A DNA stretch of 15,137 bases from an uncultured bacterium. Lineage in GTDB: Bacteria > Cyanobacteriota > Vampirovibrionia > Gastranaerophilales > Gastranaerophilaceae. The stretch is taken from contig CAMDZX010000031.1 of the NCBI GenBank assembly GCA_945910925.1, forward strand, positions 1 through 15,137. Direction: 5' to 3'. Below the pieces are notes generated by a model. It saw only the letters and a program-made list of their open reading frames with translations, was not told where the DNA came from and did not search any database. Positions 1 through 7,437 of this stretch are shown piece after piece; position 1 is the stretch's first letter, and each line of letters begins with the position of its first letter. The position numbers and the translations under genes are program-made.

Positions 1-584
1 GGTGTTTTGTTCATCGCAAGAGGAATTCTGGCACGACCTTTTGTCATGTCACATCCATCAGCAATCAATAAAACACCTGCTTCTATCGAATGAATTTTTG
101 TTGATGACATATGTCCTACAATTGCCTCAGTTGCAACAGAGCGTATAATAATACGTTTATGTAAATCATTTGGAAATATATCTTTTAAAGCTCTTTCAAT
201 TAACGGTTGTGACAGAATTACTGACATTTCTTCATGAGCTTGACGACCGATAGACATACCTAAATCATGCATAAGTCCTGCAATGATTACCGCAGACATA
301 CTGTCCTCAAAAGTACCGACTTCCTCCTCCTCTAATGAAGTCTTTATCTCTGATTCGTGAAGGATTTTAAGCATCTTTACGGCATTACTTACAACCTGTC
401 GCATGTGAACAGGTCCATGGTCATTGTAGCCCAGACGTTTTATTGAGACATTATTCGCATAATCCTGCAATTCTTGAAGTTCTTCATCATCAAATAAATA
501 CTTTGCAACTTTTAGACATTGCGGATAATCTTTAAGACGTTCTATAACTTTGTTTTCGGTTACTTGTTCTTTTACGGATTTCAT
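1..584 (-). CDS. HD-domain metal-dependent phosphohydrolase (partial, C-terminus beyond window)
   Basis: At least 194 residues are visible; the gene runs off the left edge, so its 3' end is missing. The HD-superfamily metal site is seen as H56 and H60 in NDHGPVH, the H106-D107 pair in MHDLGM, and D176/D179 in an ADGCDMTKGRARIP stretch. The YNDHGPVH start and the D-x-x-D-M-T-x-G-R-A-R-I-P motif recall archaeal-type HD proteins annotated as metal-dependent phosphohydrolases (family impression, not searched). Such proteins hydrolyse phosphoesters, often of nucleotides, but the substrate cannot be read from the sequence. The ATG at 582-584 is chosen because an AAGGA ribosome site lies just upstream on the minus strand. 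No signal peptide or membrane segment is visible, so it is probably cytosolic. It is divergent from the DUF486 gene at 667. Confidence 0.85.
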   Translation of the reverse strand, partial: MKSVKEQVTENKVIERLKDYPQCLKVAKYLFDDEELQELQDYANNVSIKRLGYNDHGPVHMRQVVSNAVKMLKILHESEIKTSLEEEEVGTFEDSMSAVIIAGLMHDLGMSIGRQAHEEMSVILSQPLIERALKDIFPNDLHKRIIIRSVATEAIVGHMSSTKIHSIEAGVLLIADGCDMTKGRARIPLAMNKT

Positions 585-604
585 AAATTATTCCTTTTTA
601 ATAG

Positions 605-631
605 AATATACCACAAAATTGTTTTTATCAA
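605..631 (-). promoter_or_regulatory. Possible promoter for the HD-domain gene
   Basis: Read on the minus strand, TTGATA (626-631) is followed after 15 bp by TATATT (605-610), about 20 bp before the ATG at 584. The spacer is shorter than the usual 17 bp, so this is tentative. Confidence 0.35.
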
Positions 632-652
632 ACCAATACTGTTGTTTTATTG

Positions 653-658
653 TATAAT
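653..658 (+). promoter_or_regulatory. -10 box implying a leaderless mRNA for the DUF486 gene
   Basis: A perfect TATAAT ends 8 bp before the ATG at 667. A transcript starting about 7 bp after the -10 box would begin at or next to the start codon. No Shine-Dalgarno sequence precedes the ATG. No convincing -35 element is seen at the normal distance. Confidence 0.45.
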
Positions 659-666
659 TGTTTATA

Positions 667-1008
667 ATGATTAGATTTGTAATACCAATAATATTGTTAA
701 CAATTTCAAATATTTTTATGACATTTGCATGGTACGGGCATCTTAAGGTTAAGGCGGCACCAATATTTTTGGTTATACTTATAAGCTGGGGGATTGCATT
801 TTTTGAATACTGTTTTCAGGTTCCTGCAAACCGAATCGGGCATGAAGTATATAACGCAGCACAACTAAAAACTATTCAAGAAATAATAACATTAATTGTT
901 TTTAGCTTTTTTTCCGTTCTATTCTTGAAAGAATCGTTTAAATGGAATTATTTGGCAGGATTTATCCTAATTGTAATTGCAGCATTTTTAATATTTAAAA
1001 AATGGTAA
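667..1008 (+). CDS. DUF486 (DMT superfamily-like) small membrane protein
   Basis: This 113-residue, highly hydrophobic protein has about four predicted transmembrane helices. It carries the features I associate with DUF486: FAWYGHLK near residue 21, then W and FEYCFQVPANRIGH, then AQLKTIQEIITL, and a final helix ending in FKKW. DUF486 proteins resemble one half of a drug/metabolite transporter (four helices, probably dimeric). No substrate is established. An in-frame TTG at 658 would add three residues, but it lies inside the -10 box, so ATG 667 is preferred. There is no ribosome site in front of it, which fits a leaderless message. The gene is convergent with the secreted-protein gene at 1045-1689. 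The family call is from motif memory, with good confidence. Confidence 0.85.
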   Translation: MIRFVIPIILLTISNIFMTFAWYGHLKVKAAPIFLVILISWGIAFFEYCFQVPANRIGHEVYNAAQLKTIQEIITLIVFSFFSVLFLKESFKWNYLAGFILIVIAAFLIFKKW

Positions 1009-1036
1009 TTACAGTTAATGATGATTAATTAATCTA

Positions 1037-1060
1037 ATATTATTTTATTCAAAATAATAT
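1037..1060. terminator. AT-only hairpin between convergent genes
   Basis: A perfect 10-bp inverted repeat (1037-1046 with 1051-1060, loop ATTC) lies between the convergent genes and includes the stop codon of the minus-strand gene (1045-1047). All pairs are A-T, so it is weak. It could serve as a bidirectional terminator or 3'-end protector. Convergent geometry supports this, but there is no U-tract on either side. Confidence 0.35.
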
Positions 1061-1689
1061 CCGCAACCTCCCGGAACAATTTCTTCCCCATCAATAATTT
1101 CTGTCTTATAGTAACCTTCAAATTGAGGATTACCCTTATCGTCATAGGTTGTTATCGTAGCTCTTTCGTTCCCATGAAATTTTCGTTTTTCAACTAATTT
1201 CCCCTTTTCATTGAAAACCTCTTCAATATTCTTTTTTCCATTCCTATATGAAATATTAGAATATTCACACAAGTTTCCCTCAGGGTCTCTGGTAATAGTA
1301 CGGGTTTTATGTCCCTGTTTGCTATAAATGGCACTAACATTTCCAAATTTATCATATTCAAATTTTGTTTTATCAGCGTTGATAACTTCCGCATTTGACA
1401 TTTGTGGTTTGGGCTTTCTAAAAGCTGCAGGTTTTGCCCAAATTCCCCCGTTTGCTACTGTCTTTTTTAAACTGCGATTAACTGCTTTTACAGAATCTGT
1501 ATTTATATAATAACTATTTGGGTATACAAAATCTTTATATGAAATAAGGTTAGAACACTCTGTTCCGATTGTATCATTAAGAACGGTTTTTATTACCTGT
1601 GGTTTTGTTGTATTAGAAACTCTTTGGGCAACACCTTTTATAGGGGTTGTACACAAGGCAAGAATTGCCAAACTTGCTTTTAAATTCAT
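1045..1689 (-). CDS. Secreted protein with YD/MORN-like repeats
   Basis: This 214-residue protein starts with a plausible signal peptide (MNLKASLAILALCTTPIKGVAQ, cleavage near residue 22). The C-terminal half holds about four short units of the pattern aromatic-D/N-x-x-G-N/K followed by a beta-like strand: YDKFGNVSAIYS near 112, RDPEGNLCEYS near 135, FNEKGKLVEKR near 159 and YDDKGNPQFEGYY near 182. Such units are typical of YD-repeat and MORN-variant beta proteins found outside or on the cell surface. The function is unknown. The ATG at 1687-1689 has AGGAG nine bases upstream on the minus strand. The gene follows the tRNA-Arg terminator, so it probably has its own promoter, which I could not place. 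The repeat call is by eye; there is no catalytic motif. Confidence 0.75.
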   Translation of the reverse strand: MNLKASLAILALCTTPIKGVAQRVSNTTKPQVIKTVLNDTIGTECSNLISYKDFVYPNSYYINTDSVKAVNRSLKKTVANGGIWAKPAAFRKPKPQMSNAEVINADKTKFEYDKFGNVSAIYSKQGHKTRTITRDPEGNLCEYSNISYRNGKKNIEEVFNEKGKLVEKRKFHGNERATITTYDDKGNPQFEGYYKTEIIDGEEIVPGGCGYYFE

Positions 1690-1760
1690 ATATAATATCT
1701 CCTTTTATATCCCAAGTCTTATTTATTATGTCTATATAAAAATGTTTATTGCTAGTGTGA

Positions 1761-1795
1761 TAAAAAACAACGACTGATAAGTACAGTCGTTGTTA
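1761..1795 (-). terminator. Rho-independent terminator of tRNA-Arg
   Basis: An 11-bp perfect stem (1766-1776 with 1784-1794, 7-nt loop) contains the GACTG/CAGTC core. On the minus strand it is followed by a run of Us (complement of the A-run at 1762-1767). It lies just after the tRNA 3' end. There is no T-run on the plus side, so it works on the minus strand. Confidence 0.85.
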
Positions 1796-1803
1796 AAAAA
1801 AAA

Positions 1804-1903
<100 letters not shown>

Positions 1904-1915
1904 GCTGGATAGAGC
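1904..1915. repeat. Inverted 12-bp copy of the tRNA D-arm region
   Basis: This segment is the exact reverse complement of 1852-1863, which lies inside the tRNA D arm. It abuts the end of repeat copy 1. Its position suggests template switching or a rearrangement at the D arm. Confidence 0.85.
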
Positions 1916-1928
1916 TTAGTCTATATCT

Positions 1929-1960
1929 TGTCGAACTTTTACTCCGTAAAAGATTCAACA
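1929..1960. repeat. Hairpin insert between the two tRNA-Arg repeats
   Basis: The core is a perfect 7-bp stem (CTTTTAC 1936-1942 with GTAAAAG 1946-1952, loop TCC). It is extended by GAA/TTC (1933-1935 with 1954-1956) and TGT/ACA (1929-1931 with 1958-1960) around small bulges. It makes up most of the 59-bp unique segment between the direct repeats. Confidence 0.7.
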
Positions 1961-1962
1961 GG

Positions 1963-2007
1963 CCAGCTGGGCTACACGCGCTTATTCTGTTTTCAACGTT
2001 TCACCTT
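1963..2007. repeat. 45-bp direct repeat, copy 2 (truncated tRNA-Arg fragment)
   Basis: This is the upstream copy relative to tRNA transcription. It holds the leader and the first 19 nt of tRNA-Arg and then breaks into unrelated sequence at 1962. It has no anticodon or T arm, so it is a fragment and not a second tRNA. Confidence 0.95.
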
Positions 2008-2172
2008 TATTCGGACATAAAAAGTTCCAAATCAGGTAAATCCACCATAATCTATCCTATCAAATAAAGATTATTTTTCAAGTTTATTTATTCAATATTT
2101 TATTATATCTCTTTTATAAAAATATTTTTATACTAAAATATACTTGGTTACTATTATACAAAAGAGGATATT
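2008..2172. other. Intergenic region upstream of both tRNA-Arg and pgi
   Basis: This AT-rich, non-coding stretch contains a 7-bp inverted repeat (2047-2053 with 2068-2074) and a perfect 18-bp AT palindrome (2115-2132). It should hold the minus-strand promoter of the tRNA transcript and the plus-strand promoter of pgi. I could not place either confidently; TATTAT at 2153-2158 is too close to the pgi ribosome site (2163-2168) to be convincing. Confidence 0.5.
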
Positions 2173-3474
2173 ATGGTTACAAAAATGTCAGTTTTAAAAA
2201 CAAATTTTTATGGAATTGATTTCAGCAAATACTCGTCAAGAGTATCTGAATTCGTAGAAGAATTATCTTCAAGAGCTAACAAGCAAGGTCACTTTTTGAA
2301 TTGGGTTAATTTACCGCAAGAACAACTTAAAAGATTAGATGATCTGTATTTGATGGCTGAAAGCTTCAAAAAACAAACTAACGCAGAAAAACTCAGCGTT
2401 ATGGGTATCGGTGGTTCTAAACATACTGTTGAACACATGCTCTCAATTAACGGTTTAAATATTAATCACGACAAAGTCGAATTTTATTCTGATGTTGATT
2501 CAATCAGCTTGGAAAGATTCTTAACAAGACTAAACCATGACATAACAAATTCAAACTTTATGATTGCATCAAAATCAGGTTCTACATTTGAAACAAAAGA
2601 CGGATTTTTAAGAGTTCAACAAATGCTTATTGATGCATACATTGCAAAAGGTCAATCCGAAGAAGAAGCTAAAAAATCAGCATCTAAACATTTTATTGCA
2701 GTAACTGATGCTAACAGTGAAAAAAGTGAATTAAGAAGAACTTCCATCGAACAAAACTGGATTGGTGACTTATATATCCATGATGATGTTGGCGGAAGAT
2801 TCTCTGCTTTTGATGACCATGCTCTGTTTACTCTTATTTATGCAGGCATGAAAAAAGAAGATATGATTTCTTTGCTTAACGCAGCTCAAGAAATATCTTC
2901 ACTTTCGCTTTCAAAAGACCTTGAAGAAAATGATGCTCTAAAAGAAGCTATTTTCTGGGCAGATGCAAGACTTAATAATATAGAAGCATCTGTACACCAA
3001 TATATGAGTTCTATTTTTGAAAATACTGTATACTGGCATGCTCAAATGCAAAATGAATCTGTTAAAGATACCCTTAAACAGGTTGCAAAAGTTCCTGATG
3101 CTATGCATCATAGTGCAGAAGCACATTTTAACCCTGCAAACAAATTTGCGTTTGCTTTAACTGTTCCTTCAGATAAAGGTGTATGCTCGGAAAATGCTCA
3201 AGCATATATCGGCGCATTAACAAAATCATACGAATCAACAGGTGCTTTGTTTGTTGAAGAAGTTGAAACATCTTCTTTAGGACTTACACCTGCCGCTGCA
3301 GGTGCTTTGACTCAATTACGAGCATACGCAACCGTATACCAGGAAATTGTTCAAGCGGTTATGACAAACTCTCAACTTCCTGAAGTTCTTGCAAGTGTAC
3401 TTCAACCGCACGTTGAATACTACAAAAAGAACCTCAAAGGCGGAGTTGTTGTTCCGGGTAGAATTTCATTATAA
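2173..3474 (+). CDS. pgi: Glucose-6-phosphate isomerase
   Basis: This cytosolic enzyme interconverts glucose-6-phosphate and fructose-6-phosphate in glycolysis and gluconeogenesis. The protein has 433 residues, near the usual bacterial short form (about 450). Two SIS-type sugar-phosphate sites are visible: GIGGS at 78-82 and SKSGSTFET at 133-141. The DVGGRFSAF stretch (205-213) matches the first half of PGI signature 1, but the usual Gly-Leu follow-up is replaced by DDHALFT. E295 in the QNESVK stretch and H312/H313 are candidate catalytic Glu and His. Q411-P412-x-V414-E415-x-x-K418 matches signature 2 with the catalytic Lys. ATG 2173 has AGAGGA at 2163-2168; a second ATG at 2185 is too far from it. 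A terminator follows, so the gene is probably monocistronic. It is a divergent member with all key residues present. Confidence 0.9.
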   Translation: MVTKMSVLKTNFYGIDFSKYSSRVSEFVEELSSRANKQGHFLNWVNLPQEQLKRLDDLYLMAESFKKQTNAEKLSVMGIGGSKHTVEHMLSINGLNINHDKVEFYSDVDSISLERFLTRLNHDITNSNFMIASKSGSTFETKDGFLRVQQMLIDAYIAKGQSEEEAKKSASKHFIAVTDANSEKSELRRTSIEQNWIGDLYIHDDVGGRFSAFDDHALFTLIYAGMKKEDMISLLNAAQEISSLSLSKDLEENDALKEAIFWADARLNNIEASVHQYMSSIFENTVYWHAQMQNESVKDTLKQVAKVPDAMHHSAEAHFNPANKFAFALTVPSDKGVCSENAQAYIGALTKSYESTGALFVEEVETSSLGLTPAAAGALTQLRAYATVYQEIVQAVMTNSQLPEVLASVLQPHVEYYKKNLKGGVVVPGRISL

Positions 3475-3497
3475 TTCTTAATTATGATAAATTATTT

Positions 3498-3530
3498 AGA
3501 GAGGGTGACTGCAAGGTCATCCTCTCTTTG
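3498..3530 (+). terminator. Terminator after pgi
   Basis: A 12-bp stem (3498-3509 with 3516-3527, one G-T pair, 6-nt loop) begins 23 bp after the pgi stop. The following T-run is short (TTTG), so termination may be partial. Confidence 0.65.
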
Positions 3531-3547
3531 TAGCAAATTATATTTTT

Positions 3548-4450
3548 ATGAGTTTTAAATTCAATATGAAGCTTACAAGTATTTGTCAAAATATAAGAAA
3601 ATCTGCAATGCCTGTTTGTACTGCGCTTATGTTGTTGCCTGCACAAGTCGCACAAACTCCAACCATAAAGTCGTTAAAATCTTATGAACAGTGTGCGGGA
3701 GTCATTGCAGGAATAAAACCGATAGAAAAACTTTCACCTAGAATATTGGAAGGCTTGGAAGTTGTTGCTGATACAAATTTTAAGGGTGGTATTGTTCACA
3801 GATATACTGATGAAGCTGTAAAAATCTTAAAAACTAAAATAACAAAACCTCAGTCTCTTATAAAATATAAAGCTCCTATTGAAAACGCAAAAAATGTATA
3901 TACAGAGCCGTTTGGTATGTATTTTGCAAATCGTCCGGATGGAGATTTAGTGCGACCGCATCTTGGGCTTGATATCTTTGTTTCAAAATTTTCAAGAAAG
4001 CCAAAAGAACCGGTTACAATACAAGCACCTATTGATGGAGTAGTTATAGCGCATAAACGTGCCAGAAAAGAAGATAATGTTATCGGTAATTATGTAAAAA
4101 TACTAGGTGTTGATGGAAGACAATATGGATTTGATCATATGGCAAGACCTACTGATTACAAAGACTCTATCCCAATGCCAACAGTAGGGACAATATTAAA
4201 AGCGGGTGACCCTATCGGATATGTCGGACATACGGGGGAAACGGCTTTATGGCACTTACATTTTACCGTTATGACCGATGAGATGAAAGAAAAGCAACTG
4301 CACAGTAAATTCTGGCTTGATATGTCACAAAAAACAGGATACTGTAATTTAGGCGGACAGGTTAATCCGTTGGATGAAAAAGCTGCCGGACCTATTGCAA
4401 AACTTTTAAAAGAATACAGGTTTAACAATGTTCAACCTAAAAAACACTAA
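3548..4450 (+). CDS. Secreted M23 (LytM-type) metallopeptidase
   Basis: This 300-residue protein has an N-terminal hydrophobic signal-like segment (about residues 8-35, ending near AQVAQ) and a C-terminal M23 domain (about 120-280). The LytM zinc site is complete: H138-x-x-x-D142, then H236-x-H238, with H238 as a ligand and H236 as the probable catalytic base. H197 in FDHMAR fits the conserved middle His. The stretch KAGDPIGYVGHTG before the HxH motif is typical of the family. Members cut peptide cross-links in peptidoglycan, so it probably remodels or degrades cell wall outside the cytoplasm. Residues 40-115 are not recognised. There is no ribosome site before ATG 3548 or before the alternative ATG 3566, so the start is uncertain. 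The next gene, leuS, has its own promoter. Confidence 0.88.
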   Translation: MSFKFNMKLTSICQNIRKSAMPVCTALMLLPAQVAQTPTIKSLKSYEQCAGVIAGIKPIEKLSPRILEGLEVVADTNFKGGIVHRYTDEAVKILKTKITKPQSLIKYKAPIENAKNVYTEPFGMYFANRPDGDLVRPHLGLDIFVSKFSRKPKEPVTIQAPIDGVVIAHKRARKEDNVIGNYVKILGVDGRQYGFDHMARPTDYKDSIPMPTVGTILKAGDPIGYVGHTGETALWHLHFTVMTDEMKEKQLHSKFWLDMSQKTGYCNLGGQVNPLDEKAAGPIAKLLKEYRFNNVQPKKH

Positions 4451-4452
4451 AA

Positions 4453-4482
4453 TTGTATAATAAAACTCTCTTATGTTATAAT
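4453..4482 (+). promoter_or_regulatory. leuS promoter
   Basis: TTGTAT (4453-4458), an 18-bp spacer and TATAAT (4477-4482) lie just after the M23 stop codon. A second TATAAT occurs at 4490-4495, without a clear -35. Confidence 0.6.
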
Positions 4483-4508
4483 ACTCACATATAATACAAG
4501 GGAGTTTT
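4462..4508 (+). promoter_or_regulatory. Inverted repeat covering the leuS ribosome site
   Basis: AAAACTCTCTT (4462-4472) can pair with AAGGGAGTTTT (4498-4508) over 11 bp with one G-T. The right arm contains the GGGAG Shine-Dalgarno of leuS (4500-4504) and is followed by a T-run. In a read-through RNA from the M23 gene, this hairpin would hide the ribosome site or act as a terminator. An RNA starting from the leuS promoter lacks the left arm. Confidence 0.55.
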
Positions 4509-4511
4509 TAT

Positions 4512-6998
4512 ATGAAAGAGAATTATTTTCCTCAAGAATTAGAAAAGAGATGGCAAAAGTATTATGAAGATAATCATACCTTCAAAACTTTTGATGATAG
4601 TGATAAACCAAAATATTTTGCGTTATCAATGTTTCCGTATCCGTCAGGCAAATTGCATATGGGACACGTAAGAAACTATACAATTACAGATGTTATTGCA
4701 AGATACAAAAAGTTGAACGGATTTAACGTTCTTCATCCGATAGGTTGGGACAGTTTTGGACTTCCTGCGGAGAATGCTGCGATGCAGCACGGCGCAAATC
4801 CTGCAAAATGGACAGATGAAAATATTGCATACATGACGGGACAATTAAAGCGATTAGGTATCTCGTATGATTGGGATAGAGAAGTAACTACTTGTAAAGA
4901 GGATTATTACAAGTGGACTCAATGGCTATTCTTACAACTGTATAAAAAGGGATTGGCATACAAAAAAGAAGCAGCTGTAAACTGGTGCGAAAAATGCGGA
5001 ACCGTGCTTGCCAACGAACAGGTAATTGACGGTAAATGTTGGAGATGTGATAGTGTTGTTGAGAAAAAATACCTGTCACAATGGTTCTTTAAGATTACGG
5101 AGTATGCTGAAACTCTTTTAAAAGACTTAGAGCTTCTAAAAGGTTGGGGCGATAATGTAAAAACAATGCAGTCTAATTGGATTGGTAAATCTCATGGTGC
5201 GATACTTAAATTCAGAGTCGTTGATGCCCCGTCAGGAGAGGATATGGAAATTCCTGTTTATACAACAAGACCTGATACGGTTCACGGAATTACATACCTT
5301 GTTGTTGCTCCGGAATACAAAGATATCGAAAAACTTACAACTGCTGAAAATAAAGAAAAAGTAGAAGAATACAGAGCAAATGCTCGTAAACTTACGGAAA
5401 TAGAAAGACTTTCTACGGATAGAGTGAAAACAGGTGTTCCTCTTGGTACGCATTGTTTAAATCCGTTTACGGGAGAAACCTTCCCGCTATGGACTGCGGA
5501 TTATGCGCTTGTTGAATACGGAACAGGTGCGGTAATGGCTGTTCCTACTCACGATACAAGAGATTATGATTTTGCAAAAAAATACAATCTTCCGATGAAG
5601 GTTGTTATTCAAGACCCTGAAAATCCTAGTGATTGTTCAACAGAAGCGTATACGGAAGAAGGGGTTCTTGTAAATTCAAATGAATTTAACGGAATGAAAA
5701 ATACAGATGCAAAAAAAGCAATTACACAAAAAGCGGTTGATGGCGGTTATGGTGAATTTAAAACCCAATACAGACTTCGTGACTGGTTGATTTCACGTCA
5801 AAGATACTGGGGAGCACCTATTCCTGTTGTGTATTGTGATAAGTGCGGTATTCAGCCTGTGCCGGAAGAACAGCTTCCTGTACGATTGCCGGAAGATGTT
5901 GATTTCTCTGTCGTCGGAAAATCTCCGATTACAACATCTCCAACTTTTAAAGATACGGTTTGTCCTGTATGTGGCGGGCATGCTGTTAGAGAAACTGATA
6001 CAATGGATACATTTGTATGTTCAAGTTGGTACTATTTAAGATATGCGGATCCGCATAACAAAGATTTGCCGTTCTCAAGAGAACTTGTAAATAAATGGCT
6101 GCCCGTCGACCAATATGTCGGTGGTATTGAACATGCGATTCTGCACTTATTGTATTCAAGATTCTTTACGAAAGCATTGAGAGATTTAGGGCTTTTGGAC
6201 TTTGATGAACCGTTCAGCAACCTGTTGACGCAAGGTATGGTACTCAAAGATGGTTCTAAAATGTCAAAATCTAAGGGAAATACGGTAGACCCTGATGAAA
6301 TCTTTGAAAATTACGGTGCGGATACCGCAAGATTGTTTATACTTTCCGATTCTCCGCCTGCCAGAGATTTTGATTGGTCAGATGCGGGAGTGGAAGGATG
6401 CTACAAATTCCTAAACAGAGTTTGGAAGTTGTTTTCCAATAATCAGGAATATATAAAACTTGATTATAAACTGCCGGAAAAACTTACAAAAGAAAACGAT
6501 GATTTGGTTAGAATTGTACATATGGCAATCAAATCAGTTTCTAACGATATTGCAAATGATTTCCAATTTAATACTGTAATATCGAGATATAGAGAACTTA
6601 CCAACTCTATATACGACTGGAGAAACAAAAAAGATACTCTGAACGATGAAGATGTTGCGGTATTTAGTTTTGCAACAACAACATTAATCAGATTGATGTC
6701 TCCGGTAACGGTATTTATGGCAGATGAAATCTGGAAAGAACTTGGTTCATCTATTTCTATCCATGATGAAAAATGGTGCGAATATGATGAGAACCTTGCC
6801 AAGGCAAGTTCAATAACTTTGGTTGTTCAAATTAACGGAAAAGTTAAGGATAAAATTGAAGTTGATGAAGGAGTTAGTGATGACGAACTTAAATTTACTG
6901 CAATGAACAGCCCTAAGATAAAAGAACTGATTGCGGGTAAAACTATTGTCAAAACAATCGTAGTACCTAAAAAATTGGTTAACCTAGTTGTTAAATAA
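4512..6998 (+). CDS. leuS: Leucyl-tRNA synthetase
   Basis: This class Ia aminoacyl-tRNA synthetase charges tRNA-Leu in the cytosol. Its 828 residues are full length for the bacterial type. The HIGH motif is HMGH at 49-52 (PYPSGKLHMGH) and the KMSKS loop is at 583-587. A zinc knuckle with Cys pairs 159/162 and 176/179 precedes the CP1 editing domain, which carries the TTRPDTVHG and GTGAVMAVPTHDTRDYDF stretches used to remove mischarged amino acids. A second Cys cluster (442/445 and 484/487) follows the WLISRQRYWGAPIP segment. The C-terminal VQINGKVKDKIEV domain is intact. ATG 4512 has GGGAG seven bases upstream. The gene has its own promoter and a strong terminator, so it appears to be a single-gene unit. 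No T-box leader is present; only 61 bp separate it from the M23 gene. Confidence 0.98.
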   Translation: MKENYFPQELEKRWQKYYEDNHTFKTFDDSDKPKYFALSMFPYPSGKLHMGHVRNYTITDVIARYKKLNGFNVLHPIGWDSFGLPAENAAMQHGANPAKWTDENIAYMTGQLKRLGISYDWDREVTTCKEDYYKWTQWLFLQLYKKGLAYKKEAAVNWCEKCGTVLANEQVIDGKCWRCDSVVEKKYLSQWFFKITEYAETLLKDLELLKGWGDNVKTMQSNWIGKSHGAILKFRVVDAPSGEDMEIPVYTTRPDTVHGITYLVVAPEYKDIEKLTTAENKEKVEEYRANARKLTEIERLSTDRVKTGVPLGTHCLNPFTGETFPLWTADYALVEYGTGAVMAVPTHDTRDYDFAKKYNLPMKVVIQDPENPSDCSTEAYTEEGVLVNSNEFNGMKNTDAKKAITQKAVDGGYGEFKTQYRLRDWLISRQRYWGAPIPVVYCDKCGIQPVPEEQLPVRLPEDVDFSVVGKSPITTSPTFKDTVCPVCGGHAVRETDTMDTFVCSSWYYLRYADPHNKDLPFSRELVNKWLPVDQYVGGIEHAILHLLYSRFFTKALRDLGLLDFDEPFSNLLTQGMVLKDGSKMSKSKGNTVDPDEIFENYGADTARLFILSDSPPARDFDWSDAGVEGCYKFLNRVWKLFSNNQEYIKLDYKLPEKLTKENDDLVRIVHMAIKSVSNDIANDFQFNTVISRYRELTNSIYDWRNKKDTLNDEDVAVFSFATTTLIRLMSPVTVFMADEIWKELGSSISIHDEKWCEYDENLAKASSITLVVQINGKVKDKIEVDEGVSDDELKFTAMNSPKIKELIAGKTIVKTIVVPKKLVNLVVK

Positions 6999-7029
6999 AA
7001 TAAATATTAACATTTGACTAATATGATAT

Positions 7030-7065
7030 AAAACATGGCAATTTAAACCTGCCATGTTTTATTTA
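7030..7065 (+). terminator. leuS terminator
   Basis: A perfect 11-bp stem (7030-7040 with 7050-7060, core CATGGCA/TGCCATG, 9-nt loop) ends in a TTTTATTTATT tract. The left arm starts with AAAA, so it could also act on the opposite strand. Confidence 0.85.
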
Positions 7066-7093
7066 TTCAATAAAAGTACTACATTTATACTAC

Positions 7094-7122
7094 TTCACAA
7101 TATTGAATAATTGATGTACAAT
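7094..7122 (+). promoter_or_regulatory. Promoter of the eight-gene run
   Basis: TTCACA (7094-7099, 5 of 6 matches to TTGACA), a 17-bp spacer and TACAAT (7117-7122, 5 of 6) are well formed. The predicted start of transcription is near 7129, giving a short leader before ATG 7147. This is the only clear promoter I see ahead of 7147-13570. Confidence 0.7.
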
Positions 7123-7146
7123 GAGTCTAAAATAAGGAGCTTTTAT

Positions 7147-7434
7147 ATGAGCGATGATAAAGTTGTACGTTTAGGAGAAAAAAAAGACAAACTCCATAAA
7201 GAGAAGAAACAAGAACCTGTATTAAGAGAAGACGGAAGTGATGTTAATGAACCCGTATATTGCAGTTTTTGCGGTCGTCCAAACTCTCAGGTTGTAAAAA
7301 TGGTTAAAGGTCCGGGAGTGAATATTTGCTCTGAATGTACAATGATTGCCGTACAGTATTTGATATTAAACGACAGAATGCCATCAGCGGAAGCACAAGC
7401 AATTCTTGATGCTTTCTGGGGCAAGTGCAGGTGA
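7147..7434 (+). CDS. Stand-alone ClpX-type C4 zinc finger protein
   Basis: This 95-residue protein has a charged, Lys-rich N-terminus (1-35) followed by a zinc-binding domain with Cys39, Cys42, Cys61 and Cys64. The C-x2-C-x18-C-x2-C spacing is exactly that of the N-terminal domain of ClpX, and the sequence around it (CSFCGRPNSQVVKMVKGPGV) looks like ClpX. In ClpX this domain dimerises and docks substrates and adaptors. Here there is no AAA+ module: after the finger come only about 30 residues and a stop, and the next gene has no Walker motif. ATG 7147 is chosen because AAGGAG lies at 7134-7139; an upstream in-frame TTG at 7111 lies before the predicted transcript start. It is the first gene of the run. 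Its stop is 3 nt before the next ATG, and AGGTGA across the stop serves as that gene's ribosome site. Confidence 0.88.
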   Translation: MSDDKVVRLGEKKDKLHKEKKQEPVLREDGSDVNEPVYCSFCGRPNSQVVKMVKGPGVNICSECTMIAVQYLILNDRMPSAEAQAILDAFWGKCR

Positions 7435-7437
7435 TAA

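Noticed and set aside
1963..2007. A second tRNA-Arg gene
   Set aside because: Only the leader and first 19 nt are repeated; there is no anticodon arm, T arm or 3' acceptor strand.
2115..2132. Perfect 18-bp palindrome as an operator
   Set aside because: It is entirely A and T in a very AT-rich region and could easily arise by chance.
4451..4511. A T-box riboswitch ahead of leuS
   Set aside because: The gap to the M23 gene is only 61 bp and lacks the specifier loop and antiterminator T-box sequence.
6464..6802. Minus-strand reading frame of 112 codons inside leuS
   Set aside because: It lies wholly within leuS, has Ser/Ile-rich composition typical of antisense frames, and has no start signals.
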